Positions 38,266 to 47,431 of a stretch of 64,000 nt of DNA are shown in pieces. The notes under the pieces are model-generated. The model made no database searches, was not told the origin of the DNA, and saw only the letters and a program-made list of their open reading frames with translations. The position numbers were made by a program, and so were the translations under genes. Positions within the stretch are counted from its first letter, which is position 1. Each line of letters begins with the position of its first letter. The stretch covers positions 1,054,001 to 1,118,000 of the forward strand of contig JAXLVA010000001.1 of the NCBI GenBank assembly GCA_046329235.1, read 5' to 3'. The stretch is from JALONH01 sp046329235. GTDB lineage: Bacteria; Bacteroidota; Bacteroidia; Cytophagales; Cytophagaceae.

Positions 38266-40050
38266 ATGGCAAAGAAACCTAAATTAAATATAGATCGTTC
38301 CCGCTTGTCTTCAGAGGAAATCAATAAAATGAAAAATTTTAAAGACGTTCTTCAAGCGTATACTACCAATAGTGGTATATGGAATCAGATAAGACATTTT
38401 AAAAAGTTGTTATTAGGAACTTCGGCTTTATTAGTTGTAGCCTTAGGTATAGTGGTGTACAATAGCACTACTGTTCGTCATCATTTTAATATGGCTAGTA
38501 GTGAAGATACCTTGTATAGATCTCGTCCGGAGAAAATGATTTTTACTACGGATGAGTTACCGGAGCAAAAGTATAAGGTTAATATTTTGAAAGATACTAT
38601 ACTGACAACATTGAACGGTGCTAAAATTACGATTAAGGCAGGCACCTTAAAGAATGATGAAAGTAATGAAGTAACCTTGTTGCTAAAAGAAGCTTACACT
38701 CCGGAGCAAATATTAAAATCCGGCTTAACTACCATGTCGGATGGGCAATTACTGAGTAGTGGGGGAATGTTTAATTTGGTACCGGAAAGTAAAAAGACGA
38801 TGATCGCTTCTGCTATTCAAATAGAAGTTCCTACGGCAAATGTTAATCCTAACATGCAGTTGTTTAAAGGACAACTAAGCTCTAGCGGAGAAATGAACTG
38901 GACTAATCCACAAGTAATAAAAGACAATGAAGAAAAATTGAAAGTTGTGAGTGAAGGAGAACAATTGTTTAAAGAGAATTGTAAGTCTTGCCATGTAATG
39001 GGAAGCGAGAGTGTAGGCCCCGATTTAAGTAGTATTAGTCAATTTCGTAATAAAAAATGGTTGGCAGAATATATTCGAAATTCATCTAAATTGATTGCTA
39101 GTCGTGACCCATTAGCTGTTTGTTTGTTTAATAAATATAATAAAACTCAAATGACTAGTTTCCCTACTTTTACAGATGCGCAGATTCAATCATTATTAAC
39201 TTATTTTGAAAAATATCCAATAACTGCAGATAAAAATGCTGATTTACAAAAGCAAAATAGTTGTATTAAACGATGCAAAGAATTTGATGAACTATATAAT
39301 AAAACAATGATTAAAAAGTATTCATTGATGAATCAACGGAGTAAAAAAGTAAATGACAATGGTCAATTTGCTCAACAAATTAACATTATGTCTGCAAACT
39401 TAAGGTCTAACAATATTGTTCCTAACAATAATGTAAATTTCGGCAATTCTAGTTTGGTCAATCCGATAACGAAACAATCTGAATATTATAAGATTGAAAT
39501 CAATACTTTTGGCTGGTACAATATTGATATGTTGCTTAAACTTTCTATGAAAGTGAAGAAAGTGAAATTGACTGCCAAAATAGAAAATGCAAATAATTCA
39601 AATTCACAGGTTTTTTTATTGATACCTAAATTGAGATTACATACTCAAGGAGGATTCTTGCAGGAAAGTACAGAAACATATGGCTTTGCTTATAAAGATG
39701 GAACCATTGAGCTTCCGGAAAGTACAGAGGCTATTATTTATGCTATTAATGAATCCTCTAAGGGGATCGAATTTGCTTTTACTAGAATTACTATTGATGG
39801 CAATAAAGAGATAACACTTAAGTTAGCTACTTATACTAAAGAAAATTTTACTAAAGAAATAAATAATCTTTTGGGTGAAAACAGAGTAACAGCAGATGAT
39901 TCTAAAAACTCTAAGGAAATTCGTAAAATTGATGAAAAGATTAATGATATAGATACGATTTTGGAGGAAGTGGAGAAGTTGAAACCAACGGATTGTGATT
40001 GCGATTGTTATCGAACATTTCGGGGACGCGATAGTATAGATGTAGAATAA
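38266..40050 (+). CDS. Single-pass membrane protein with a periplasmic cytochrome c motif; possible anti-sigma partner
   Basis: A 594-residue protein. A cytoplasmic head of about 46 residues (with RSRLSSEEINKMKNFKDVLQ) is followed by one transmembrane helix (47-65) and a beta-rich domain (about 90-200). Next comes a heme-binding motif CKSCH (Cys239, Cys242, His243) with a likely axial Met296 in TQMTSFPTF, as in class I cytochromes c. The C-terminal half is beta-rich plus a coiled coil (about 550-580) and a short CDCDC stretch. Linkage to the ECF sigma gene suggests a redox- or heme-dependent anti-sigma; this is inference. Confidence 0.75.
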   Translation: MAKKPKLNIDRSRLSSEEINKMKNFKDVLQAYTTNSGIWNQIRHFKKLLLGTSALLVVALGIVVYNSTTVRHHFNMASSEDTLYRSRPEKMIFTTDELPEQKYKVNILKDTILTTLNGAKITIKAGTLKNDESNEVTLLLKEAYTPEQILKSGLTTMSDGQLLSSGGMFNLVPESKKTMIASAIQIEVPTANVNPNMQLFKGQLSSSGEMNWTNPQVIKDNEEKLKVVSEGEQLFKENCKSCHVMGSESVGPDLSSISQFRNKKWLAEYIRNSSKLIASRDPLAVCLFNKYNKTQMTSFPTFTDAQIQSLLTYFEKYPITADKNADLQKQNSCIKRCKEFDELYNKTMIKKYSLMNQRSKKVNDNGQFAQQINIMSANLRSNNIVPNNNVNFGNSSLVNPITKQSEYYKIEINTFGWYNIDMLLKLSMKVKKVKLTAKIENANNSNSQVFLLIPKLRLHTQGGFLQESTETYGFAYKDGTIELPESTEAIIYAINESSKGIEFAFTRITIDGNKEITLKLATYTKENFTKEINNLLGENRVTADDSKNSKEIRKIDEKINDIDTILEEVEKLKPTDCDCDCYRTFRGRDSIDVE

Positions 40051-40144
40051 GCAGAACCTATATTCGAATAAAAAATAGGAACCTTCATGTAGGTTGTTGA
40101 AGTTGTAAGTAATTATAAAAGAAAAGGATTTAAATGATTAATAT

Positions 40145-40714
40145 ATGAGCGAATACTCCTACGAAATTACATTTGATAAACAAGATTTTACCAATACACC
40201 TTTACTTAAAGGTGAGTATGAAAACTGTCAGTTTATTGGATGTAATTTCAGTGGGCTGAATCTATCCGATTACAAATTCATTGATTGCTCTTTTAAGGAA
40301 TGTAATTTGAGTTTGGTCAAACTGGCGAAAGCATCTTTTAGAGATGCTGTTTTTTTGAGTTGCAAAATGTTAGGGATGCGTTTTGATACTTGTAATACCT
40401 TAGGTTTAAGTTTTAAAATGCAGGAGTGCCAGTTGAATCACTCTTCCTTTTATAAATTGAACTTAAAGAAAATGACATTTCATCAATGTCAATTACAGGA
40501 GGTCGATTTCACGGAAGCAGATTTAACTCAGTCGGTTTGGGATAATTGTGATTTATTGAATGCTACCTTTGATCAAACCAATTTAGAAAAGGCTGATTTT
40601 AGAACAGCTTATAATTTTAGAATAGACCCGGAACGGAATCGTTTGAAGAAAGCTATATTTTCACCGGATGGCTTAAGAGGATTGCTGGAGAAGTATGATT
40701 TAGTGATTCGTTAA
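40145..40714 (+). CDS. Pentapeptide-repeat protein
   Basis: A 189-residue protein made almost wholly of pentapeptide repeats (CQFIG, CNFSG, CSFKE, ADLTQ, ADFRT), with a short C-terminal helix region (LRGLLEKYDLVI). The layout resembles the McbG/Qnr group that dimerises into a DNA-like beta-helix and can protect DNA gyrase. Many Bacteroidota homologues are uncharacterised, so gyrase protection should not be assumed. The gene stands alone. Confidence 0.85.
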   Translation: MSEYSYEITFDKQDFTNTPLLKGEYENCQFIGCNFSGLNLSDYKFIDCSFKECNLSLVKLAKASFRDAVFLSCKMLGMRFDTCNTLGLSFKMQECQLNHSSFYKLNLKKMTFHQCQLQEVDFTEADLTQSVWDNCDLLNATFDQTNLEKADFRTAYNFRIDPERNRLKKAIFSPDGLRGLLEKYDLVIR

Positions 40715-40813
40715 GAGGAAAACATACTTTTCTATGAAATAAATAGGTACGGCTATATATGAAATATAATGATATTCATTATATTGCTTAGATAAATTAC
40801 TTTTAAAAACACC

Positions 40814-41476
40814 ATGAAAAATAAACTATTACTACTAATGCTTGCTATGGCAGCGGCATTTACTTCTTGTCGCTCAGGCGATGCCGGTGAACCGGGACCT
40901 GCAGGTTCTGATAACTTAAATAAGCAAGGATCTATATCCGGTACATTCAATTATAGTTACTATAATGAATATACGGCAACTAATGATACCTTAATTCTAC
41001 CTTTTAATTTTGAGTATTATGAATCGGAACAAGATAACTTGTATGGCTACACGGTAGATCCTCAATCCCAAGCCGTGGTTTCTCATAATTATGAATTTTC
41101 CAGACGTTCATTAAAAGATAATTATGACTACATGTATATTACTTACAATTATGGTGTGCCATCAGGACCAATACCTTCAGATTTTGAAATCGAATTAGGA
41201 TTGAGCCGAATATTGGCCAACAATGGCGTTTATGGTTTTGGCTCCTATAGTAATTTTAATGGAAGTAGTGATTTGAGTACTTTAGTTATTTCGAACTATA
41301 ACTTTAACGCATCTACAGGAGCATTGATATTTGATTTTGTAATGGAAATCGATCCTTATTTTAATACATATTATGGAGTAAATAATTATGTATCGTATCG
41401 TCCAAAGGTAACCGGACATGTAGATGTGGTATTAAGAAAAAATCTAAATGGTTCATCGCAACCTACCGTTAAATAA
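40814..41476 (+). CDS. Lipoprotein with a short collagen-like stretch, unknown function
   Basis: A 220-residue protein with a lipobox (TSC, Cys at about 19) followed by GDAGEPGPAG, three Gly-X-Y triplets like those often found after the lipid anchor in Bacteroidota lipoproteins. The rest is Tyr/Asn-rich beta sequence (YNYGVPSGP, VVLRKN) without a known motif. Probably outer-membrane anchored. Confidence 0.7.
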   Translation: MKNKLLLLMLAMAAAFTSCRSGDAGEPGPAGSDNLNKQGSISGTFNYSYYNEYTATNDTLILPFNFEYYESEQDNLYGYTVDPQSQAVVSHNYEFSRRSLKDNYDYMYITYNYGVPSGPIPSDFEIELGLSRILANNGVYGFGSYSNFNGSSDLSTLVISNYNFNASTGALIFDFVMEIDPYFNTYYGVNNYVSYRPKVTGHVDVVLRKNLNGSSQPTVK

Positions 41477-41482
41477 TTTTAT

Positions 41483-41518
41483 AATAGGGATAAGAGTAGC
41501 ATTACTTTTATCCCTATT
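41483..41518. terminator. Bidirectional terminator
   Basis: AATAGGGATAA and TTATCCCTATT flank a 14-base loop between the convergent lipoprotein gene and the broken outer-membrane gene. Confidence 0.75.
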
Positions 41519-41522
41519 GTTT

Positions 41523-42087
41523 TTAAAAACACTTGCCAATTCCAATACCAATTACGGTTGCATTATAAGCATCAATTTTTATATCATTTAATATCCCTAC
41601 GGATACTTCCCACGTTTCTTCAAATTCCCAACCGTATTCAATTCCTAAGCGAATAAGTTTCAATGTTTCCTCACCGGAAGATATTTCTATACCGGGCCCT
41701 CCATAGATGGTTAGGTGTTTTCCAAACTTTCTAGTTCCCACCAAAACTAATGAAATAGGTTTTTTACGTTTGCGAATGACATCCGCATAGTGGTACTCGA
41801 AATTTTGAATAACCATATCTGTATGTAGTCCCAATCCCCATTTAGGAGAGAAACTATAGTTGTAATCAAGTCCCCAGCTAGGGAAGGTTAATAGCGATTT
41901 GTCTCCGTTTTCATTTAATGCTGTAGGTATAAACGTATGTGTAATAGAACCTAACTATTTTGTGACGGAAGAAAGTTTCCTCATCTGTTTTTACTACATC
42001 TTGAGCCAGGGTATCGAATGAACATAAACTTAAACAAAAAGCTGTCATTAAGATTTTTGTTTTTACATGTAAAAAGAGGGAATGCAT
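41523..42087 (-). pseudogene. Outer-membrane beta-barrel gene broken by a frameshift
   Basis: On the minus strand ATG 42087 gives a signal peptide (ILMTAFCLSLCSFDTLAQD) and then a frame that ends at 41911. A different frame resumes near 41951 with GSITHTFIPTALNENGDKSL and continues SWGLDYNYSFSPKWGLGLHT into the barrel strands and the final VIGIGIGKCF. Joined, they make one protein of about 187 residues. The shift lies between 41911 and 41957. It could be a real mutation or an assembly error. Confidence 0.72.
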
Positions 42088-42190
42088 AATATGTTTATAC
42101 TTAATAAAATATAAGTTCAATGTAGGAAATAGTCTTGGTTAATCCGTTTTATTTTAAGTATTTTTAACTATTAAGCGTTGATTCCTTTTC

Positions 42191-42754
42191 ATGAAAAGTA
42201 AAAAGAAACTTAGTTCCTCCGAATCGAGTGTTTTATTAGAAATATTAAAGCAGCGATTTGAGAAAAATAAAAATCGACATAAAACCATAGCTTGGGATAG
42301 GGTTGAGGAAGCATTGCTGAAAAATTCAGATAAGTTATGTTCGCTGGAGTTGATGGAGAAAAGTGGTGGAGAACCCGACGTAATCGGCGAAGATAAAAAA
42401 TCAGGGCAAATCATTTTTGCGGATTGTTCGGCGGAGAGTCCTAAAGATCGTAGAAGTTTATGTTATGATTTGGAAGCTTGGTCTTCTAGAAAAGAGAATA
42501 AGCCTAAAGGTAATATTATGGATTTAGCAGAGGAGATGGGGGTGGAAGTTATGACCGAAGAGCAATACATACAACTCCAGAAGCTAGGAGATTTTGATTT
42601 AAAAACATCCAGTTGGCTGAAAACATCAGAAGAGGTGCGCGCCAAAGGTGGAGCTATATTCGGTGATAAAAGATACGGACGAGTGTTTTTCTACCATAAT
42701 GGCGCCGAATCTTATTACGCTGCTCGAGGATTTAGAACCATCTTGTTGGTGTGA
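42191..42754 (+). CDS. DUF4256 protein
   Basis: A 187-residue cytoplasmic protein. LELMEKSGGEPDVIGEDKKSGQIIFADCSAESPKDRRSLCYD and the end NGAESYYAARGFRTILLV are characteristic of DUF4256 as I know it. The function is unknown. It stands alone, 44 bases before the mechanosensitive channel gene. Confidence 0.8.
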   Translation: MKSKKKLSSSESSVLLEILKQRFEKNKNRHKTIAWDRVEEALLKNSDKLCSLELMEKSGGEPDVIGEDKKSGQIIFADCSAESPKDRRSLCYDLEAWSSRKENKPKGNIMDLAEEMGVEVMTEEQYIQLQKLGDFDLKTSSWLKTSEEVRAKGGAIFGDKRYGRVFFYHNGAESYYAARGFRTILLV

Positions 42755-42798
42755 TTTTACTTTAACCTTTTTGAAATTCTATTTCAAATTTTGACTAT

Positions 42799-44667
42799 AT
42801 GTTTCGATCTATTTTGAATTTTATACCGCTGTTTTTTTTATTGGTGTTAACCACCCATGCTCAGGATAGCATTAATGTATTTGCAATAGACACAGCTAAT
42901 GCAGCGGCATTAAAAGAATATAAATTAAAATTAAAGGAATTAGAGCATCAGCGAATAGAAGATTACTTAAAAAAGGTAGACTTAGAAGACCAATTGTCTA
43001 AGTTAAAAACCACTGATAATCTCAAAAAACAACAACTAGAAAAACAGCTTAAGTCGATAGAAGAAAAAGAATATGATCGTATCGAAGCTAAGAAAGCACA
43101 TATTAATTCCTTAAGAAATTCTACGATAGGCTTCCCTGTTCTAGGGGTAATGCATGACACGATATTCAAGATTTATACTAAAATAGCATCGTCTTCTCCG
43201 TCTGAACGTGCAGCTAACATTACAGAGAAAATACATCGATTATATGAAGATGATTTTTTTCATCCGGATTCCATTAAGATTGTTAAGTCAGAATATACCA
43301 TAGATGTGGTATACGATGATATGATCATCTTAACCGTTTCTGAAAACGATGCCATCTGGTATCAAAAAAGCATGCAGGAGTTAGCAGAAGAGGCTGTTCA
43401 GAAAATAAAATCTTCCATCAGTACTGCAAGAGAAGAGCTTTCGTGGACGAAGATGCTTACTAGAGTAGGTATGGTCTTGCTCGTTATTGTAATAGTATGG
43501 TTTATTTTTTGGTTATTAAAGAAGGGCCATAATAGGATATTGGCTTATTTAGAAACGAACAAAACGTCTTGGTTAAAGTCGTTAAAGTATAACGACTATA
43601 TCTTCCTATCGGCGAATCAGGAATTTCAAATTATTAAAGCTTTATTAAGAGTAACCTTGTGGTTTATATACGCCTTATTGCTATATATATCACTTCCTGT
43701 CATATTTAGTATTTTTCCATTCTCCAGAAATTGGGCGGATGCTTTGTTCTCCTTAATCTGGGATCCATTAAAAGATATCTTTGTAGCTGTTTGGGATTAT
43801 ATTCCCAACTTGATAAGTATCGTCATCATTTTCTTTGTGATGAAATATGTTATCCGTTTGGTGAAATATATTTTTAATGAAATTGAATTAAAGAAATTAA
43901 AAATTACCGGATTCCATGCAGACTGGGCTATGCCTACGTTTAGTATCATTCGATTTTTACTGTATGCATTTATGTTTGTGTTGATATTCCCATATTTACC
44001 GGGATCCGATTCTAATATATTTAAAGGTGTATCTGTGTTTATTGGGGTGTTATTTTCATTGGGTTCTTCTTCTGCTATTGCCAATGTGATATCTGGATTA
44101 GTCATCACTTATATGCGTCCGTTCAAAATAGGGGACCGAATTAAAATAGGAGAGGTGACCGGTGATGTTATTGAAAAAACACTTTTAGTAACACGAGTGA
44201 AAACGATTAAAAATGAAATCATCACGATACCTAACTCAGCAGTTTTAACCGGTAACACAACCAATTATACAAGCGAAGCTCAAGATAATGGATTAATATT
44301 GTATACTACCGTTACCATTGGGTATGATGTGCCATGGCGTGATATGCATAAAGCGTTGATTGAAGCAGCGCTGAGAACCAATATGATTTTGGAAGAGCCT
44401 AAACCGTTTGTCTTTCAAACAAGTTTAGATGATTTTTATGTGTCGTATCAATTAAATGCTTTTACTCGAGATGCAGGTAAACAAGCATTGATTTATTCTT
44501 TATTGCACCAAAACATTCAAGATGTATGTAATGAAAAAGGAATAGAGATTATGTCACCACACTACCGTTCACAGCGTGATGGAAATCAAACAACGATTCC
44601 GGCTAATTACAAACAGGGAGATCAATCAAAACCGGGTTTTAATTTCAGACCGGATAAGTTAGATTAA
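42799..44667 (+). CDS. MscS-family mechanosensitive ion channel
   Basis: A 622-residue protein with a signal peptide (to about residue 21) and a periplasmic coiled-coil segment (about 35-85). Several transmembrane helices follow (about 215-238, 280-305, 335-355, 380-400, 415-440). The pore helix and MscS beta domain read GVLFSLGSSSAIANVISGLVITYMRPFKIGDRIKI. It releases osmolytes on hypo-osmotic shock. The methyltransferase gene starts one base after its stop codon. Confidence 0.9.
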   Translation: MFRSILNFIPLFFLLVLTTHAQDSINVFAIDTANAAALKEYKLKLKELEHQRIEDYLKKVDLEDQLSKLKTTDNLKKQQLEKQLKSIEEKEYDRIEAKKAHINSLRNSTIGFPVLGVMHDTIFKIYTKIASSSPSERAANITEKIHRLYEDDFFHPDSIKIVKSEYTIDVVYDDMIILTVSENDAIWYQKSMQELAEEAVQKIKSSISTAREELSWTKMLTRVGMVLLVIVIVWFIFWLLKKGHNRILAYLETNKTSWLKSLKYNDYIFLSANQEFQIIKALLRVTLWFIYALLLYISLPVIFSIFPFSRNWADALFSLIWDPLKDIFVAVWDYIPNLISIVIIFFVMKYVIRLVKYIFNEIELKKLKITGFHADWAMPTFSIIRFLLYAFMFVLIFPYLPGSDSNIFKGVSVFIGVLFSLGSSSAIANVISGLVITYMRPFKIGDRIKIGEVTGDVIEKTLLVTRVKTIKNEIITIPNSAVLTGNTTNYTSEAQDNGLILYTTVTIGYDVPWRDMHKALIEAALRTNMILEEPKPFVFQTSLDDFYVSYQLNAFTRDAGKQALIYSLLHQNIQDVCNEKGIEIMSPHYRSQRDGNQTTIPANYKQGDQSKPGFNFRPDKLD

Positions 44668-44668
44668 T

Positions 44669-45328
44669 ATGGCTCAAGGTTTTGAATCCATAGCAACTTA
44701 TTACGATTGCTTGGTTCGAATCACAAGTGGCAATTTGTTATACCGTAATGCTATTTCCCTATTTTCCGAAATAGAAAATGCCTCCAGTGTTTTAGTCATA
44801 GGAGACGGTTCCGGTAGAATTACGGAAGCATTATTGAAGCATCATTCGGTAGAAGTAATTTATTATATTGAACTCTCACCTACACTAATAAGCAAAGCTG
44901 AAAAACGACTGAACAAGTTGAAAGAAGAACATAAGCTTTCAACTAGGTTTCATTTTCTTCAACAGGACATTTTTGAATCAGAATTACCGCCTACCACTTT
45001 TGATTTAATTTTGACACCCTACGTTTTAGATTTATGGGGAAATGAAAAACTAAGAGCGTTGATTCAATTAGTTAGCCCATGTTTGAAAGTAGAGGGGAGT
45101 TGGTATGTGAGTGATTTTAATCCTGAGATATATCATATGCGAGGAATGTTAGGTTGGTTGTACAGAGGTTTGATTCGAATGTTATATCAATTCTTTGAGT
45201 GGATGGTAAAACTAAAAACGAATAAGCTGCCGGATATAGAAACTTGTTTTACGAATTCATCTTATTCTTTACAAAGTAAAAAAGTGAAGGCGGGAGGTTT
45301 GTTGGTGTCTATGGTATACAAAAAATAA
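44669..45328 (+). CDS. Class I SAM-dependent methyltransferase
   Basis: A 219-residue protein. Motif I is VLVIGDGSGRITEALL (about 40-55), motif II region YYIELSPTLISKAEKRL, and motif IV is FDLILTPYVLDLW, where the usual Asp-rich core is replaced by TPYVLD. The C-terminal part has a hydrophobic helix (MLGWLYRGLIRMLYQFFEW) that could touch the membrane or a lipid substrate. It is coupled to the channel gene (one-base gap). The substrate is unknown. Confidence 0.82.
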   Translation: MAQGFESIATYYDCLVRITSGNLLYRNAISLFSEIENASSVLVIGDGSGRITEALLKHHSVEVIYYIELSPTLISKAEKRLNKLKEEHKLSTRFHFLQQDIFESELPPTTFDLILTPYVLDLWGNEKLRALIQLVSPCLKVEGSWYVSDFNPEIYHMRGMLGWLYRGLIRMLYQFFEWMVKLKTNKLPDIETCFTNSSYSLQSKKVKAGGLLVSMVYKK

Positions 45329-45362
45329 AGTAGTTAGATTTTTTAACACCCAACTACTTTAA
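45327..45362. terminator. Hairpin terminator after the methyltransferase
   Basis: TAAAGTAGTT and AACTACTTTA form a 10-bp stem at the end of the gene. The gap to 45538 has no further feature. Confidence 0.6.
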
Positions 45363-45538
45363 TGGTTTTACCCCAATGCCATTGGAGTTTTCTACTTCTT
45401 TTCCTTTTGGATTTCTCTGTCATCATCGGGATGAGCAGATGGTCATGTGCGAATATGGAATACATTCTTCCCCTTGATTTGTATACACTAATCTAAAGAG
45501 TAAGTATGAACTGAATGTTCTCGAAAGATTACTAAATA

Positions 45539-46027
45539 CTACTTGGTAAGTTTTTTATCAAAAAATAATGCTTTCCCTGCAGATGGATCTAATTCGTAAC
45601 TCGCAAAGCCGAATCGATGATAAGCGCGTTGTGCAACGGTATTATTTTCTAATACTTCTAATGTTAACTTACAACAGTTAAGTGATTTTGCTTTATCTTC
45701 TGCTGCTTGTAATAACAAAGTAGAGATCCCTTTTCCTCTATATTCCGGAATAACTACTAAGTCGTGAATGTTTAATAGGGGAGCTGCATAAAAAGTGGAA
45801 TAACCCAAGAACGAATTCAATAGACCTATGGCTTTACTACCATCATAAGCTATAAAACTATAAGCGATTGAAGATGAAGCTAAGTCTTTAATAAGTTTGT
45901 CTTTGATAGTTTCAGATAAAGGTGTACCGCCACCCATGATGTCAGTAGCATAGGTATTTAATAAAATCCAAAAGTCAGACTGATGTGTAGGATTCTTAAA
46001 ATCTACATCAAAAATAGAATAGCTCAT
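45539..46027 (-). CDS. GNAT-family N-acetyltransferase
   Basis: A 162-residue acyltransferase. The acetyl-CoA loop VVIPEYRGKGISTLLLQAAEDKA (R/Q-x-x-G-x-G/A motif as YRGKGIS) and the strand LTLEVLENNTVAQRAYHRFGF are standard. The substrate is unknown. It follows mtaB by two bases and is certainly in the same transcript. Confidence 0.9.
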   Translation of the reverse strand: MSYSIFDVDFKNPTHQSDFWILLNTYATDIMGGGTPLSETIKDKLIKDLASSSIAYSFIAYDGSKAIGLLNSFLGYSTFYAAPLLNIHDLVVIPEYRGKGISTLLLQAAEDKAKSLNCCKLTLEVLENNTVAQRAYHRFGFASYELDPSAGKALFFDKKLTK

Positions 46028-46029
46028 TT

Positions 46030-47358
46030 TTATTTAGTAACCATTTCAGGAAGTACCGGCACTACATCCATTAAACCGTCGGTACGTTGTTGTTTCAACT
46101 TCACCGGTTTAATTTCATTTACCCATAGAGGATCATACTCTTGAACTACTTTGATATAGTTATCCGTAAAGCCAAACATTTCACCTGCTTCCGCATCTGC
46201 TTCCCATAACACACTGCGGATTTCTCCTTCGTGTTGTTGGTAGAAGTAATGGCGTTTTTTCTCTGATAAGGTACGTAGCATAGTGTTACGTTCACTACGA
46301 ATATTATTCGGTAAGCGACCTTTCATCTCCGCAGCTAAAGTGTTCTCTCTTTCTGAATAGGTAAATACGTGGAAATAAGAAACATCTAATTCGTTTAAAA
46401 AATTATATGTTACTAAGAAGTCTTCATTGGTTTCACCAGGGAATCCTACAATGACATCCACACCTATGCAGGCGTGTGGCATCACCGATTTAATCTTCGC
46501 TACACGTTCTGTATACAACTCACGTTGGTAACGGCGACGCATTAACTTTAAGATTTTGTTATTACCGGATTGTAAAGGAATATGGAAGTGAGGAACAAAC
46601 TTTTTAGAAGTTGCTACAAACTCAATGATTTCATCTGTCAACAAATTAGGCTCAATAGAGGAGATACGAAAACGCTCGATACCATCTATTTCATCTAAAG
46701 CAATTAGTAAGTCGATTAGCTTTTCATTGCGCTCACCATTTTGAATTCCAAAGTCGCCAATGTTAACACCTGTTAACACCACTTCTTTTACTTCCTGCGC
46801 AGCAATTTCTTTAGCTGTTTCAATAATACGAGCGATGGTATCACTACGACTGTTTCCTCTAGCTAAAGGTATGGTACAGAAAGAGCAGGAGTAGTCACAA
46901 CCATCTTGTACTTTTAAGAACGTACGCGTACGATCGTTGACGGAGTAGGAACAATAATATTCCGTTGCCTTTTCGATGGATCCGGCGTAAACGGTTGCTT
47001 TCTCTTTGGGTGTTTTTTCAAAAGAGTCTATCAGTTCAAATAACTTGAATTTTTCTGACGCACCAAGTACCGCATCAACTCCGGGGATACCGGCAATTTC
47101 TTCCGGTTTCAACTGAGCGTAACAACCTATAATTCCAACAAAGGCAGAAGGAGATATTTTCAGCGCCTCTTTTACAACCTTTTTACATTTCTTATCGGCA
47201 TGGTCAGTAACTGAACAGGTATTGATAATGTAAACGTCGGCCGGTTCATGAAACTCCACCTTCTCAAACCCTTGATCAGAAAACATACGTCCGATAGTGG
47301 AGGTTTCAGAGAAGTTGAGTTTACAACCCAGAGTGTAAAAGGCTACTTTTTTAGACAT
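46030..47358 (-). CDS. mtaB: tRNA t6A37 methylthiotransferase MtaB
   Basis: A radical-SAM enzyme that adds the 2-methylthio group to t6A37 of tRNAs reading ANN codons. The start MSKKVAFYTLGCKLNFSET at 47358 fits better than an upstream ATG. The N-terminal cluster-binding Cys are in TLGCKLN, INTCSVTD and IGCYAQLKPEE. The radical-SAM motif is CDYSCSFCTIP. A C-terminal TRAM-like region ends the 442 residues. It is followed directly by the GNAT gene. Confidence 0.93.
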   Translation of the reverse strand: MSKKVAFYTLGCKLNFSETSTIGRMFSDQGFEKVEFHEPADVYIINTCSVTDHADKKCKKVVKEALKISPSAFVGIIGCYAQLKPEEIAGIPGVDAVLGASEKFKLFELIDSFEKTPKEKATVYAGSIEKATEYYCSYSVNDRTRTFLKVQDGCDYSCSFCTIPLARGNSRSDTIARIIETAKEIAAQEVKEVVLTGVNIGDFGIQNGERNEKLIDLLIALDEIDGIERFRISSIEPNLLTDEIIEFVATSKKFVPHFHIPLQSGNNKILKLMRRRYQRELYTERVAKIKSVMPHACIGVDVIVGFPGETNEDFLVTYNFLNELDVSYFHVFTYSERENTLAAEMKGRLPNNIRSERNTMLRTLSEKKRHYFYQQHEGEIRSVLWEADAEAGEMFGFTDNYIKVVQEYDPLWVNEIKPVKLKQQRTDGLMDVVPVLPEMVTK

Positions 47359-47431
47359 GCGATATAGTTCACTGATATTCAATTCAGTAAACCAGGCTAC
47401 AAAAATACAAAAAAAATCGGAGGGGGGAAGG

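Noticed and set aside
40145..40714. Quinolone-resistance Qnr protein
   Set aside because: Only the pentapeptide fold is shared. The loops and C-terminus that define Qnr cannot be confirmed by eye.
45363..45500. Small frame of about 45 codons after the methyltransferase
   Set aside because: No signal, homologue or codon pattern supports it.
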